Below, in pieces: positions 44,356 to 53,417 of a DNA stretch of 64,000 nucleotides; position 1 is the first letter of the stretch; each line of letters opens with the position of its first letter. The notes under the pieces were generated by a model. It did no database searches. It saw only the letters and a program-made list of their open reading frames with translations, and was not told the DNA's origin. A program made the translations under genes and the position numbers. The stretch comes from Sporosarcina cascadiensis (GTDB lineage Bacteria > Bacillota > Bacilli > Bacillales_A > Planococcaceae), in the NCBI RefSeq assembly GCF_009650995.1, contig NZ_WHVV01000002.1, positions 1-64,000 of the forward strand. The letters are read 5' to 3'.

Positions 44356-45870
44356 ATGACACAAAAGATCCAGTTGCCGTTACAGACGGCGAATCTAGTT
44401 GTCGGTTTCATGGTTTGGGTGCTTATTTCTTCATTGCTGCCGTTTATCAGTGAAGACATCTCGATCCCGCCTGAACGCGTGGCCATCATTACAGCAATTC
44501 CAGTAGTACTTGGTTCGATTTTGCGTATTCCGCTCGGTTATTATGCGAATGTCTATGGCGCGCGCGTCATGTTTTTCGTCAGTTTCATCGTGCTTTTATT
44601 TCCTGTCTACTACATAAGTGAAACATCGACAGTGACAGGACTGTTGATCGGCGGTACATTGCTTGGGGTGGGTGGCGCGATTTTCTCGGTGGGTGTTACT
44701 TCGCTTCCGAAATACTATCCGAAAGAAAAGCATGGTCTGGTCAATGGGATTTACGGAATGGGGAATATCGGAACAGCCATTACGACGTTCTCCGCACCGG
44801 TACTGGCCATGAAATTCGGCTGGTCACTGACTGTTAAGATGTATTTGATTTTGCTGCTGGTGTTTATCGCACTGAATTTCTTCTTCGGTGACCGCCAGGA
44901 GAAAAAAGTAAAGGCGCCGATTGTCGAGCAAATAAAAGGTGTCTACAAGAATGAGAAACTATGGTTCTTCTCTTTATTCTATTTCATTACATTCGGTTCA
45001 TTCGTGGCGTTCACCATATTCCTGCCGAACTTTCTGGTCAATTACTTTGGACTTGAGAAAGTGGACGCGGGGCTGCGGACTGCCGGTTTCATCGTGGTTG
45101 CCACGTTATTGAGACCTGTAGGCGGATGGCTCGGGGATAAATTCCAGCCATTGTTCCTGCTGATGGGCTGTTTTGCCGGTTTGACATTCGCTTCAATTAT
45201 TCTGGCGTTTTCTCCGGATATTGCGCTGTATACAGTCGGCAGTATTATCATCGCTGCAGCAGCAGGTATTGGAAACGGCGTCATCTTTAAACTGGTTCCG
45301 CTTTATTTCAGCAAGCAGGCGGGAACAGTGAACGGGATTGTTTCGATGATGGGCGGCCTGGGCGGATTCTTCCCTCCGTTATTGCTCGCAACAATCTTCT
45401 CGATGACAGGTTCCTATTCAATCGGCTTCATGGCATTCTCCCAAGTGTCGCTTGTGAGTCTCGTGCTGGTTGTCTGGCTCTATTATATGGATCGTGTCAG
45501 CCTGTCAAAAGAGGTGTTCGACTCTACAGGACAGGGAATCCTGGTAACCAATAAAAATGACGAGATCGTTACGGTCAATCCGGCATTTACCAGCCTGACG
45601 GGTTACAGTGAGGAAGAAGTGCTCGGTAAAAGTCCAAGTATCCTTAGTTCCGGACGCCATGACAAAGCCTATTACGACGAGATGTGGAGTCAAATCGCCG
45701 AGCATGGTGAATGGCAAGGTGAAATTTGGAATAAGAAGAAAAACGGCGAAGAATATCTGGAGTTTTTATCCATCAGTGCGGTGAAAGACGGCACAGGCGA
45801 TGTGGTCCGTTATGTTGGATCATTCAGCGATATCAGCCCCGTAACAACAGAAGGCAATCGGTTACCATAA
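44356..45870 (+). CDS. narK: NarK-type nitrate transporter fused to a PAS domain
   Basis: 504 residues. About the first 390 form a 12-helix major facilitator protein with the nitrate signatures NGIYGMGNIGTAITTF and NGIVSMMGGLGGFFPPLL. The last 110 or so form a cytoplasmic PAS/PAC domain (FDSTGQGILVTNKND, NPAFTSLTGYSEEEVLGK, GEIWNKKKNGEEYLE, YVGSFSDIS). Plain NarK/NarT proteins end after helix 12. The fusion is one continuous frame. The protein imports nitrate and/or exports nitrite; the PAS domain may gate it. Confidence 0.88.
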   Translation: MTQKIQLPLQTANLVVGFMVWVLISSLLPFISEDISIPPERVAIITAIPVVLGSILRIPLGYYANVYGARVMFFVSFIVLLFPVYYISETSTVTGLLIGGTLLGVGGAIFSVGVTSLPKYYPKEKHGLVNGIYGMGNIGTAITTFSAPVLAMKFGWSLTVKMYLILLLVFIALNFFFGDRQEKKVKAPIVEQIKGVYKNEKLWFFSLFYFITFGSFVAFTIFLPNFLVNYFGLEKVDAGLRTAGFIVVATLLRPVGGWLGDKFQPLFLLMGCFAGLTFASIILAFSPDIALYTVGSIIIAAAAGIGNGVIFKLVPLYFSKQAGTVNGIVSMMGGLGGFFPPLLLATIFSMTGSYSIGFMAFSQVSLVSLVLVVWLYYMDRVSLSKEVFDSTGQGILVTNKNDEIVTVNPAFTSLTGYSEEEVLGKSPSILSSGRHDKAYYDEMWSQIAEHGEWQGEIWNKKKNGEEYLEFLSISAVKDGTGDVVRYVGSFSDISPVTTEGNRLP

Positions 45871-45881
45871 CCGATGCCTTC
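45850..45881 (+). terminator. Hairpin overlapping the narK stop
   Basis: GAAGGC-A-ATCGGTTA pairs with TAACCGATGCCTTC with one bulge; only a weak T-rich tail (GTTTCTGG). It may attenuate rather than stop transcription into moeB. Confidence 0.5.
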
Positions 45882-45912
45882 GTTTCTGGTTGAATGAAAG
45901 GAAGTAGATGAA

Positions 45913-46932
45913 GTGGAAAATCGTTACTCAAGACAAACGCTGTTTCAGCCGATCGGAGTGCCTGGCCAGCAGAAACTTTCGGAGTCACACGCCGTCATCA
46001 TCGGCTGCGGCGCGCTCGGTTCTGCGGTTTCTGAAACGCTCGTGCGTGCGGGGATCGGTAAAATAACGCTTGCAGACCGAGATTATGTCGAATCATCCAA
46101 TCTGCAGCGCCAGCAACTGTTCACGGAAGCAGATGCGGACAACAGTGTTCCGAAAGTAGTCGCTGGAAAACAGCGCTTGCTTTCGGTCCGCGGTGATGTG
46201 GAAATCCGTACTGTGCTTGACCACGTAGACGGACCGTTGCTGGAAGAGATGGCAGCCGGCGCTGATCTGCTGATCGATGCGACTGATAACTTCGAAACGC
46301 GCCTGCTGATCAACGATGTCTCCTGGAAGATGGAGATTCCATGGATTTATGGAGCCGTTGTCGGAAGTTCCGGCAGCGTCTTTCCTTTTATTCCTGGGAG
46401 GACTCCTTGTTTCCGCTGTTTACTGCCGGTGTTGCCGGCGGTCAATGAAACATGTGATACAGTAGGGGTGATTGCGCCTGCTGTCCAGATTTCTTCGGCG
46501 CATCAAAGTGCGGAAGCGTTAAAATGGCTGACTGGAAATGAAGCAGCCATGCGCACGAAGCTCCTGCATTTTGATGTGTGGAACAATACATCTGTTGAGG
46601 CGGGAATCAGCCGAATGAAGAACCCGGATTGTGAAACATGCGGGAACCATCCGGTGTATCCTGCGCTGCATCAGCAGTCGGGTACGCAGTATGCTGTGCT
46701 CTGCGGACGCGATACGGTACAGATCATTCCGGATGCGAGCCGGGAATTGACAGTGGCTGACGGCGTGCGGGTGGCACAGCAGCTGCAGACGCCCTATCGC
46801 GAGACGCCGTTTTTCGTGGAGTTTCATGCGGAAGGGTACCGCTGTATTTTATTCGGCAACGGACGCCTGCTGATTCACGGGTTGAAAAATATGCAGGCGG
46901 GCCGCAAAATCTATCATTCATTATTCGGTTAG
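45913..46932 (+). CDS. moeB: MoeB/ThiF family adenylyltransferase
   Basis: 339 residues: a nucleotide loop IIGCGALGSAV, an Arg/Asp adenylation pattern (DRDYVESSNLQRQ, DATDNFETR), a zinc site from CFRC and CETC, and the loop cysteine in ETCDTVGV. It activates the C-terminal glycine of MoaD (50443) as an acyl-adenylate. Clear MoeB domain to about residue 250; the last 90 residues do not look like a rhodanese domain. GTG start after AAAGGAAGTAGATGAA. Confidence 0.88.
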   Translation: MENRYSRQTLFQPIGVPGQQKLSESHAVIIGCGALGSAVSETLVRAGIGKITLADRDYVESSNLQRQQLFTEADADNSVPKVVAGKQRLLSVRGDVEIRTVLDHVDGPLLEEMAAGADLLIDATDNFETRLLINDVSWKMEIPWIYGAVVGSSGSVFPFIPGRTPCFRCLLPVLPAVNETCDTVGVIAPAVQISSAHQSAEALKWLTGNEAAMRTKLLHFDVWNNTSVEAGISRMKNPDCETCGNHPVYPALHQQSGTQYAVLCGRDTVQIIPDASRELTVADGVRVAQQLQTPYRETPFFVEFHAEGYRCILFGNGRLLIHGLKNMQAGRKIYHSLFG

Positions 46933-46944
46933 GGGGCAGTTGAA

Positions 46945-47466
46945 ATGGAAGAGTCTCATTTGCCGCAGGAAGCACGCAGGAAGTCCATTGCGGTGGCAGT
47001 ATTGACGATCAGCGACACACGGACGGAAGCAGATGATAAGAGCGGAAAAATTATCCGGGAGAAGCTGGAAGACGCCGGGCATCGCGTACAGGAACACGGC
47101 ATCTGTCTCGATGAAGGCGAGCATATCGTGCGTCAGCTGTCGGACTGGCTGTTGGATCCGGCAATTCAGGCAATGATTTTCACGGGCGGCACGGGCATTG
47201 GTGCGCGGGATGTAACGGTGGAAATGGTGACGCCGTATTTCACGAAGCCGCTGGACGGTTTTGGCGAGCTGTTCCGTTTTCTGAGCTATACGGAAGATGT
47301 TGGTTCGAAAGCTTTGCTGAGCCGCGCAGCTGCGGGGACAGTCGGCGAGCAGGCGGTGTTTTTGCTGCCGGGTTCCTCAAAAGCTGTGACGCTCGCAATG
47401 GATAAACTGATTTTGCCCGAGCTTCCGCATATTGTGCATGAATTGACGAAGCATTTGGAAGGCTGA
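46945..47466 (+). CDS. moaB: MoaB, molybdopterin adenylyltransferase family
   Basis: 173 residues with VLTISDTRTEADDKSGK, IFTGGTGIGARD and FRFLSYTEDVGSKALLSRA, the MoaB/MogA signatures. It adenylates molybdopterin before metal insertion by MoeA. It lies 12 bp after moeB. The stop is followed directly, and in frame, by the 21-bp array C. Confidence 0.92.
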   Translation: MEESHLPQEARRKSIAVAVLTISDTRTEADDKSGKIIREKLEDAGHRVQEHGICLDEGEHIVRQLSDWLLDPAIQAMIFTGGTGIGARDVTVEMVTPYFTKPLDGFGELFRFLSYTEDVGSKALLSRAAAGTVGEQAVFLLPGSSKAVTLAMDKLILPELPHIVHELTKHLEG

Positions 47467-47476
47467 ATGGCGGCGT

Positions 47477-47623
47477 ATGAGCGGTTGGACGGGGTGAATG
47501 ATCACGTGAGCGCAGGGTATGAGCGGATATGGAGTCGTTATGAGCGCTGGCGCGGACTGAATGAGCGGTTGCCGGTTCGCTATGAGCGGTTGGGCAGGGT
47601 TTATGATCATGCGGCAGCAGGAA
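47477..47623 (+). repeat. Seven-unit 21-bp array C
   Basis: ATG at 47477, 47498, 47519, 47540, 47561, 47582 and 47603, exactly 21 bp apart. Class order: GAGCG, GATCA, GAGCG, GAGCG, GAGCG, GAGCG, GATCA. It begins 10 bp after the moaB stop and lies between convergent moaB and moaC. Confidence 0.92.
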
Positions 47624-47705
47624 TGGTTCGTGTGGATAGCGGATTGGCGCGGTCGGCAGCATGTTTGGCTCGTTCCGCCGAGCCGCCCTGCTCAAATAAA
47701 TAAAA

Positions 47706-47731
47706 AACACGCAGAACTCAGTCTGCGCGTT
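47706..47731 (-). terminator. Intrinsic terminator of moaC
   Basis: AACACGCAGA pairs with TCTGCGCGTT with a six-base loop; a T-run follows on the minus strand. The moaC stop codon lies in the loop. Confidence 0.75.
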
Positions 47732-48209
47732 CGTAATCCCCGTTTTTGCCACCGGTTTTTGTCTGCAGCATGGTCGGACCGATGATCATCTCTTTGCCGG
47801 CGGCTTTGCACATATCGTAAATCGTCAGCGCAGCGGCTGAAGCGGCTGTCAGGGCTTCCATTTCGACACCTGTGACGCCTTTCGTTTTCACTTCTGCTTC
47901 GATCAGCACTTCGTAATGCGGCTGTGCTACATCAATTTTCCAATCAAACCGGACATCCACGCCGGTCAGCGGCAGCGGGTGGCACATCGGAATGATCGTT
48001 GCGGTATTTTTCGCGGCCATGATGGCTGCGACTTGAGCAACCGCGAAGACGTCCCCTTTTTTATTCGTGCCGTGAGTAATCTGTTCATGGATCGATTCGT
48101 TGACGATGATCGAAGACTTGGCGACTGCGGTGCGCAATGTCACGGATTTATCGGATACATCGACCATTTTCGCGCGGCCCTGTTCATTGAAGTGAGTCAG
48201 TTCGGACAT
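47718..48209 (-). CDS. moaC: Cyclic pyranopterin monophosphate synthase
   Basis: 163 residues with the MoaC signatures [70 protein letters not shown]. It converts the MoaA product to cyclic pyranopterin monophosphate. It is the only mo gene on the minus strand and is divergent from moeA. ATG 48209 is eight bases after AAAGGA. Confidence 0.94.
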   Translation of the reverse strand: MSELTHFNEQGRAKMVDVSDKSVTLRTAVAKSSIIVNESIHEQITHGTNKKGDVFAVAQVAAIMAAKNTATIIPMCHPLPLTGVDVRFDWKIDVAQPHYEVLIEAEVKTKGVTGVEMEALTAASAAALTIYDMCKAAGKEMIIGPTMLQTKTGGKNGDYERAD

Positions 48210-48273
48210 ACAATTCATCCTTTCGTTTCATTCATTGTACTCGTTAGTATAACAAAAGAAAGAGGAGATGTAA

Positions 48274-49530
48274 GTGGTAGAAATTCGAAAGCCTATTCAA
48301 GTGGCGGAAGCCGTGGAGCGCGTCATGGCCCACGTACATAAGCTCGGGACGGAAATCCTTCCGTTAGAAGAAACGTATGGCAGAGTGCTGGCGGAGCCGA
48401 TTATCGCAAAGCATGACGTGCCGCCTTTTGACCGCTCACCTTATGACGGTTTCGCAATTCGTGCGGCGGACTCGGCGGGTGCATCCGGTGAAAAACGCAA
48501 AGCATTTCGAGTAATCGGTGAAATCGGTGCCGGACATGTGGCGGACCGTGCAGTTGAGGCGGGTGAATCGTACCGCATCATGACAGGCGCAATTATTCCG
48601 GAGCAGGCGAATGCGGTCGTTATGCTCGAGCAGACCGTGGAGAATGAAACGGGCTTCACACTGCGCAAACCGTTTGAAGCGGGGGAGAATATCTCGCGGC
48701 AGGGCGAAGATGCAAAAAAAGGTGAGCAGCTGATTGAAGCGGGAACCGTCATCCACCCCGGAACGATCGCTTTGCTTGCGACGTTCGGCTATTCAGAAGT
48801 GAAAGTCGCCAAACAGCCGGTGGCAGGCGTGCTGTCAACAGGCACAGAATTGCTCGATGTTTCCGATGAACTCGTACCCGGCAAGATCCGAAACTCGAAC
48901 GGGCCGATGATCCATGCGCAGCTGACACGGATGGGCATTGAATCGAAAGCGTACGGCATGATGGAAGACGACTTGGATGCATGTATGGAAATCGTGGAAC
49001 ATGCGCTGAAAGAAACGGATCTGCTCATCACGACAGGCGGTGTTTCGGTCGGTGATTATGATTATTTGCCTGCGATTTACGAGCGTCTCGGTGCGGAAGT
49101 TTTATTCAATAAAGTAGCGATGCGCCCCGGAAGTGTAACGACTGTGGCAGTGCTCGGCGACAAATTGCTGTTCGGACTTTCGGGCAATCCGTCTGCATGC
49201 TTCAGCGGTTTCGAGTTGTTTACGCGACCGGCAATTCTTTCGATGATGGGCTGTACCGCTCCTTACTTGCCGCGCATTCAGGCAGTTCTCGGAGAGGATT
49301 TCGAGAAGCCAAATCCTTTCACCCGTTTCATTCGGGCATCATGGGACATGACGCCTCAGGGAATTACGGCGACCCCTGCAGGTTTCAATAAATCGAGTGC
49401 AGTATCTTCGATTGCGCGCGGCAACTGCATCATCGTGCTGCCGAGCGGAACGAGGGGCTATGAGAAAGGCACGCAGGTCGATGTCTTGCTGCTCGGGACG
49501 GAACAAGGGACGGAGCGCTGGGAATTATGA
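48274..49530 (+). CDS. moeA: Molybdopterin molybdenumtransferase
   Basis: 418 residues with MoeA motifs PPFDRSPYDGFA, GAIIPEQANAVVMLEQ, STGTELL, TTGGVSVGDYDYL, FGLSGNPSACFSGFE. It inserts molybdate into adenylated molybdopterin. GTG start after AGAGGAGATGTAA. First gene of a tightly coupled operon moeA-mobB-moaE-moaD-mobA-moaA. Confidence 0.94.
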   Translation: MVEIRKPIQVAEAVERVMAHVHKLGTEILPLEETYGRVLAEPIIAKHDVPPFDRSPYDGFAIRAADSAGASGEKRKAFRVIGEIGAGHVADRAVEAGESYRIMTGAIIPEQANAVVMLEQTVENETGFTLRKPFEAGENISRQGEDAKKGEQLIEAGTVIHPGTIALLATFGYSEVKVAKQPVAGVLSTGTELLDVSDELVPGKIRNSNGPMIHAQLTRMGIESKAYGMMEDDLDACMEIVEHALKETDLLITTGGVSVGDYDYLPAIYERLGAEVLFNKVAMRPGSVTTVAVLGDKLLFGLSGNPSACFSGFELFTRPAILSMMGCTAPYLPRIQAVLGEDFEKPNPFTRFIRASWDMTPQGITATPAGFNKSSAVSSIARGNCIIVLPSGTRGYEKGTQVDVLLLGTEQGTERWEL

Positions 49531-50003
49531 AGACGCTGCATGTGACAGGGTTCAAGAACAGCGGCAAGACAGCGCTGATTTCCCACTGGATTACCGTGCT
49601 TCGGAGTGAGGGGCTTGAAGTTGCAGTGCTGAAACATCATGGACATGGAGGAGCGCCTGAACTGCCGCCTGTTCATACGGATACGGTGCAGTTTCTGGAA
49701 GCCGGGGCCGTCTCGACCCTCGTGGCAGGCGGAAATATGATACAATTGATTCAACAGAAATATCAGTCATTTGAAGAGCTAAAGACATTGACGGCGTCAA
49801 ATCAGCCGGATGTTTTATTGATAGAAGGCTATAAGCAGGAAGTTGGAGAAAAGATTGTGCTTCTGCGCAATGAAGGCGATTGGGAAGATTTGAAGCAGCT
49901 GCAGGGCATCATCCGTAAAGCGTATACAGAAGATATTTTCGCGGATATTTCCTCATTGGATGAATGGATTCTGGACTGGGTGCAGGGAGGCGGGGGCAAA
50001 TGA
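49527..50003 (+). CDS. mobB: MobB, guanine-dinucleotide cofactor GTP-binding protein
   Basis: 158 residues with a P-loop (TGFKNSGKTALI), KHHGHG and DVLLIEGYK. It assists MobA in forming the guanine dinucleotide form of the cofactor. Start and moeA stop overlap by 4 bp (ATGA). Confidence 0.92.
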   Translation: MKTLHVTGFKNSGKTALISHWITVLRSEGLEVAVLKHHGHGGAPELPPVHTDTVQFLEAGAVSTLVAGGNMIQLIQQKYQSFEELKTLTASNQPDVLLIEGYKQEVGEKIVLLRNEGDWEDLKQLQGIIRKAYTEDIFADISSLDEWILDWVQGGGGK

Positions 50004-50446
50004 AACAGTATGAAATTACGGATCAGCCGATCAATACGCAGAGGTACAGCGACTTTGTCCTGCATCCTGCCGCCGGCGCGGTGACGGTCTTTACAGGGCA
50101 TGTGCGGGAGTGGACGCACGGAGTCCGGACGCTGTATCTGGCATATGAAGCATATATTCCGATGGCAGAGAAGAAACTGGCGGAAATCGGCGCGGAAATG
50201 GAAGCGAAGTGGCCCGGTGTCCGCGTTGCGATGGCGCATAGAATCGGTGAATTGAAGATTTCCGATATCGCAGTAGTCATTGCCGTGTCTTCTCCGCACA
50301 GAAAAGAAGCATACGAAGCGAATGAATATGCAATTGAGCAGATCAAGGAAGTCGTGCCGATCTGGAAGAAGGAAATCTGGGAAGACGGCGAAGAGTGGAT
50401 CGGCGCACAGAAGAAATATCCAGAGAAAGGGAGCGGGTTACAGTGA
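50000..50446 (+). CDS. moaE: Molybdopterin synthase, large subunit
   Basis: 148 residues with VFTGHVREWTHG, YEAYIPMAEKKL, AHRIGELKISDIAVVIAVSSPHR and PIWKKEIWEDG, where the lysines serve catalysis. It transfers sulfur from the MoaD thiocarboxylate. ATG 50000 overlaps the mobB stop and follows GGGAGGCGGGGG. Confidence 0.94.
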   Translation: MKQYEITDQPINTQRYSDFVLHPAAGAVTVFTGHVREWTHGVRTLYLAYEAYIPMAEKKLAEIGAEMEAKWPGVRVAMAHRIGELKISDIAVVIAVSSPHRKEAYEANEYAIEQIKEVVPIWKKEIWEDGEEWIGAQKKYPEKGSGLQ

Positions 50447-50676
50447 TTACAGTTCATTATTTTGCAAGATTGCGGGAGTTGACGGGTAAGGGAGAGGAAT
50501 CATTGGAACGCGCTCCTTTAACGGTCGGTGAACTTCTGGATTGGGCGGAAACGACGTATCCGGGTTTTGGCAGAGACACGATTCATGTCGCGGTGAATGA
50601 AGAATACGCGAGAAAAGAAGATGTTATTCAAGCGGGTGATGTGTGCGCGTTCATTCCGCCGGTGAGCGGGGGATGA
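50443..50676 (+). CDS. moaD: Molybdopterin synthase, sulfur carrier subunit
   Basis: 77 residues of ubiquitin-like fold ending PPVSGG; the terminal Gly-Gly is adenylated by MoeB and then thiocarboxylated. GTG 50443 overlaps the moaE stop (GTGA) after AAAGGGAGCGGG. Confidence 0.93.
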   Translation: MITVHYFARLRELTGKGEESLERAPLTVGELLDWAETTYPGFGRDTIHVAVNEEYARKEDVIQAGDVCAFIPPVSGG

Positions 50677-51245
50677 AGCAGACGGCCGGCATTCTGCTTG
50701 CGGGGGGCCAGTCGCGAAGATTCGGTTCTCCGAAAGCATTTGCTGATTATCAGGGACAGCCTTTCTATCAGTATTCGCTTCAGGCATTGCAGCCTTTTTG
50801 CGAAGAAATCGTAGTAGTGACGCGCTCTGAATTCCTGGAGAAACTGCCGAATGAAATTCATTTGACGACGGATCTGGAAAGGTATGCGGGAATGGGGCCG
50901 TTGGCAGGCATACTTTCCGGTATGGAAGCTGTCGAAGCGGAACGTTACGCCGTGCTGCCCTGCGATATGCCGTTTATGGAAGAGCAGGTAATCGGCCGGC
51001 TCCTCAACAAGCATCAGGGAGATGTTTCGGCAGTAACGGTGGAAGGCAAACGCCATCCGTTGGTTTCTGTCTGGCAAGCGGCGGCGAAACCGGCCATACG
51101 TCAGGCGTTGAATGAAGGCAACCGCCGGGTCATGCACGCCCAGGCTCAGCTTGGAGGGCAGTGGATTGAGGGCGGACTGCTGACGGAACAGCCTGAACTT
51201 GTATTTAAAAATGTCAATACGCCATGTGAATTGGAAAGGAGATGA
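50673..51245 (+). CDS. mobA: Molybdenum cofactor guanylyltransferase
   Basis: 190 residues: nucleotide loop [37 protein letters not shown]. It attaches GMP from GTP to the cofactor to give the dinucleotide that NarG needs. ATG 50673 overlaps the moaD stop (ATGA). Confidence 0.93.
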   Translation: MKQTAGILLAGGQSRRFGSPKAFADYQGQPFYQYSLQALQPFCEEIVVVTRSEFLEKLPNEIHLTTDLERYAGMGPLAGILSGMEAVEAERYAVLPCDMPFMEEQVIGRLLNKHQGDVSAVTVEGKRHPLVSVWQAAAKPAIRQALNEGNRRVMHAQAQLGGQWIEGGLLTEQPELVFKNVNTPCELERR

Positions 51246-51250
51246 GGCAG

Positions 51251-52267
51251 ATGGATGCCATCGTCGATCAGCTCGGACGGCCGATTCGGGATTTGCGGAT
51301 TTCAGTGACAGACCGCTGTAATTTCCGCTGTACGTATTGTATGCCGAAAGAAATTTTTGGAGATGATTATTTATTTTTGGCAAAAGATCAGCTGCTTTCA
51401 TTCGAGGAATTGGAACGTCTGGCGCGTATTTTCGCAAAGCTGGGTGTGAAGAAGCTTCGATTGACAGGCGGCGAACCGCTGATGCGCCGGAATTTGCCGG
51501 AGCTGATCCGCAAGCTTCATGACATCGAGGGAATCGAAGACATCGGACTGACAACGAACGCGGTGCTGCTCGGACAATATGCGCAGCCGCTGTATGATGC
51601 GGGGCTGCGGCGCCTGAACATTAGCCTGGACGCGCTGGATCCCGAATTATTCGGCCGGATCAACGGACGCGGCATCACGCCTGATCTCGTTCTGAAAAAC
51701 ATTAAAAAGGCAAAAGACATTGGTTTTGCAATCAAAGTGAATATGGTCGTACAAAAAGGAGTCAATGAAAGCGAAATTCTGCCGATGGCGGCCTATTTCA
51801 AGGATCTCGGCATCACGCTTCGCTACATCGAGTTCATGGATGTCGGCAATGACAACGGCTGGAGCTTCGATAAAGTCGTGACGAAGAAGGAAATCTATGA
51901 CATGCTGTCGTCCGTCTATGACATGGAACCGGCGGAAGAAGAGTATTACGGCGAAGTGGCAAAACGCTATCGCTACCTGGATTCCGATGTCGGCGCGCAA
52001 GTCGGCTTCATCACGTCCGTTTCGGAATCGTTCTGCTCGACATGCACGCGTTCCCGGCTGTCTTCTGAAGGCAGACTCTATACGTGTTTATTCGCGTCGG
52101 ACGGGTTTGACATACGGGAATTGATCCGTTCGGGCAAAACGGATGAAGAGTTGTTTGAAGCCATCGCGGACGTTTGGAGAGGCAGAAAAGATCGCTATTC
52201 AGACGAGCGCTCGGAACAGACAGTAAAGAACCGCAAGAAAATCAATATGAACTATATCGGCGGCTGA
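51251..52267 (+). CDS. moaA: GTP 3',8-cyclase (radical SAM)
   Basis: 338 residues: radical SAM cluster CNFRCTYC near residue 25, [10 protein letters not shown], a second cluster from [21 protein letters not shown], and the C-terminal Gly-Gly (YIGG) needed for catalysis. It performs the first step of cofactor synthesis from GTP. ATG 51251 is nine bases after AAAGGAG; ATG 51242, overlapping the mobA stop, is also possible. Confidence 0.94.
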   Translation: MDAIVDQLGRPIRDLRISVTDRCNFRCTYCMPKEIFGDDYLFLAKDQLLSFEELERLARIFAKLGVKKLRLTGGEPLMRRNLPELIRKLHDIEGIEDIGLTTNAVLLGQYAQPLYDAGLRRLNISLDALDPELFGRINGRGITPDLVLKNIKKAKDIGFAIKVNMVVQKGVNESEILPMAAYFKDLGITLRYIEFMDVGNDNGWSFDKVVTKKEIYDMLSSVYDMEPAEEEYYGEVAKRYRYLDSDVGAQVGFITSVSESFCSTCTRSRLSSEGRLYTCLFASDGFDIRELIRSGKTDEELFEAIADVWRGRKDRYSDERSEQTVKNRKKINMNYIGG

Positions 52268-52274
52268 GGAGGAA

Positions 52275-53243
52275 ATGTCTGTGAAACCTGTATTGTTTAT
52301 TTGCCGGGAAATGCCGGAAGAGATTGTGGCTCCGCTCCGTGATGTCTATGAAGTGGATATGTGGCCTTCTGCAAGTGAAGCGGTGCCGCGTGATGTACTG
52401 CTGGAAAAAGCGGCGTCTGCGCATGCATTATGGACGATGATTTCTGATCAGATCGACGAAGAGGTATTCAATGCTTCGCCTAACTTGAAAATCATCTCGA
52501 ATATGGCGGTCGGCTACAATAATATCGACGTGAAAGCAGCGAATGAAAGAGGCGTGATCGTCACGAATACACCCGATGTGCTGACGGAAACGACGGCGGA
52601 CCTGGCATTTGCCTTATTGATGGCGACAGCCCGGGACCTGATGGGTGCGGAACATGCATTGCGTGGCGGCAAGTGGACTTCATGGGAGCCGCTTGGTTTT
52701 ACCGGGATGGATGTCTACGGCGCAACGCTCGGCATCATCGGCATGGGCCGGATTGGTGAAGCGGTGCTGCGACGGGCAAAGGGCTTCGACATGAATGTCC
52801 TGTACCATAATCGCAGCAGAAAGTCGGAAATGGAAGATATGTACGGCTGCCGCTATGCCGAACTTCCTGACTTGCTGGCTCAATCTGATTTCGTGCTGGT
52901 ACTCGTGCCTTTCAGTGAGGAAACGAGAGGATTGATCGGCAGGGAACAGCTCGGTCAAATGAAAGAAACAGGAATTCTGATCAACGTCGCACGCGGAGGC
53001 ATTGTGGACGAAGAGGCGCTGTTCGAAGCACTGCAGACGAAACGGATTCATGCAGCAGGCCTGGATGTCTTCGAGACAGAGCCTGTTCCGCTCGACAATC
53101 CATTGCTGACGCTGCCGAATGTGACGGTATTGCCGCATATCGGCAGTGCGAGCCTGCCGACACGTTTGGCGATGATGAAGCTGAATCAGCAGGCGCTGCT
53201 TGCATCGGCGAATGGCGAAGAACCGAATCATCGAGTGTGGTAA
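52275..53243 (+). CDS. 2-hydroxyacid dehydrogenase (glyoxylate/hydroxypyruvate reductase type)
   Basis: 322 residues of the D-isomer 2-hydroxyacid dehydrogenase family: NAD(P) loop GIIGMGRIGEAV, catalytic Arg (NVARGGIVDE), Glu (DVFETEP) and His (LPHIGSAS). Overall it resembles GyaR/YtoA-type glyoxylate reductases, which form glycolate or D-glycerate. It lies 7 bp after moaA but ends in its own strong terminator; the link to the mo genes is probably only positional. Confidence 0.88.
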   Translation: MSVKPVLFICREMPEEIVAPLRDVYEVDMWPSASEAVPRDVLLEKAASAHALWTMISDQIDEEVFNASPNLKIISNMAVGYNNIDVKAANERGVIVTNTPDVLTETTADLAFALLMATARDLMGAEHALRGGKWTSWEPLGFTGMDVYGATLGIIGMGRIGEAVLRRAKGFDMNVLYHNRSRKSEMEDMYGCRYAELPDLLAQSDFVLVLVPFSEETRGLIGREQLGQMKETGILINVARGGIVDEEALFEALQTKRIHAAGLDVFETEPVPLDNPLLTLPNVTVLPHIGSASLPTRLAMMKLNQQALLASANGEEPNHRVW

Positions 53244-53255
53244 CTAGAGAAAGCA

Positions 53256-53293
53256 GGGCTGTCCGGGACGTCACCGCGGACAGCCCCTTTTTT
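53256..53293 (+). terminator. Intrinsic terminator of the moeA-moaA-dehydrogenase unit
   Basis: GGGCTGTCCG pairs with CGGACAGCCC, followed by TTTTTTATTT. Confidence 0.88.
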
Positions 53294-53380
53294 ATTTGCG
53301 GCCGGTCCCGGTCACGCGCGATTGGTGCGTTGCGGCGGCGGATTGGCGCGCGTCCGTACTTTTCATTGGAATCAGAACGT

Positions 53381-53417
53381 AAAAAAGCTGTCCGGAGACA
53401 TGCCCCGGACAGCTTTT
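53381..53417 (-). terminator. Intrinsic terminator of the TetR gene
   Basis: AAAGCTGTCCGG pairs with CCGGACAGCTTT; a six-base T-run follows on the minus strand. Its core GCTGTCCGG/CCGGACAGC is the same sequence as the terminator at 53256, so the two may be copies. Confidence 0.85.

Noticed and set aside
47240..47752. 170-codon minus-strand frame opposite moaB and array C
   Set aside because: Antisense to moaB and the array, with no ribosome binding site; moaB is the clear gene.
50628..51554. 308-codon minus-strand frame opposite mobA and moaA
   Set aside because: Shadow of two well-defined genes; no recognisable domain and no ribosome binding site.
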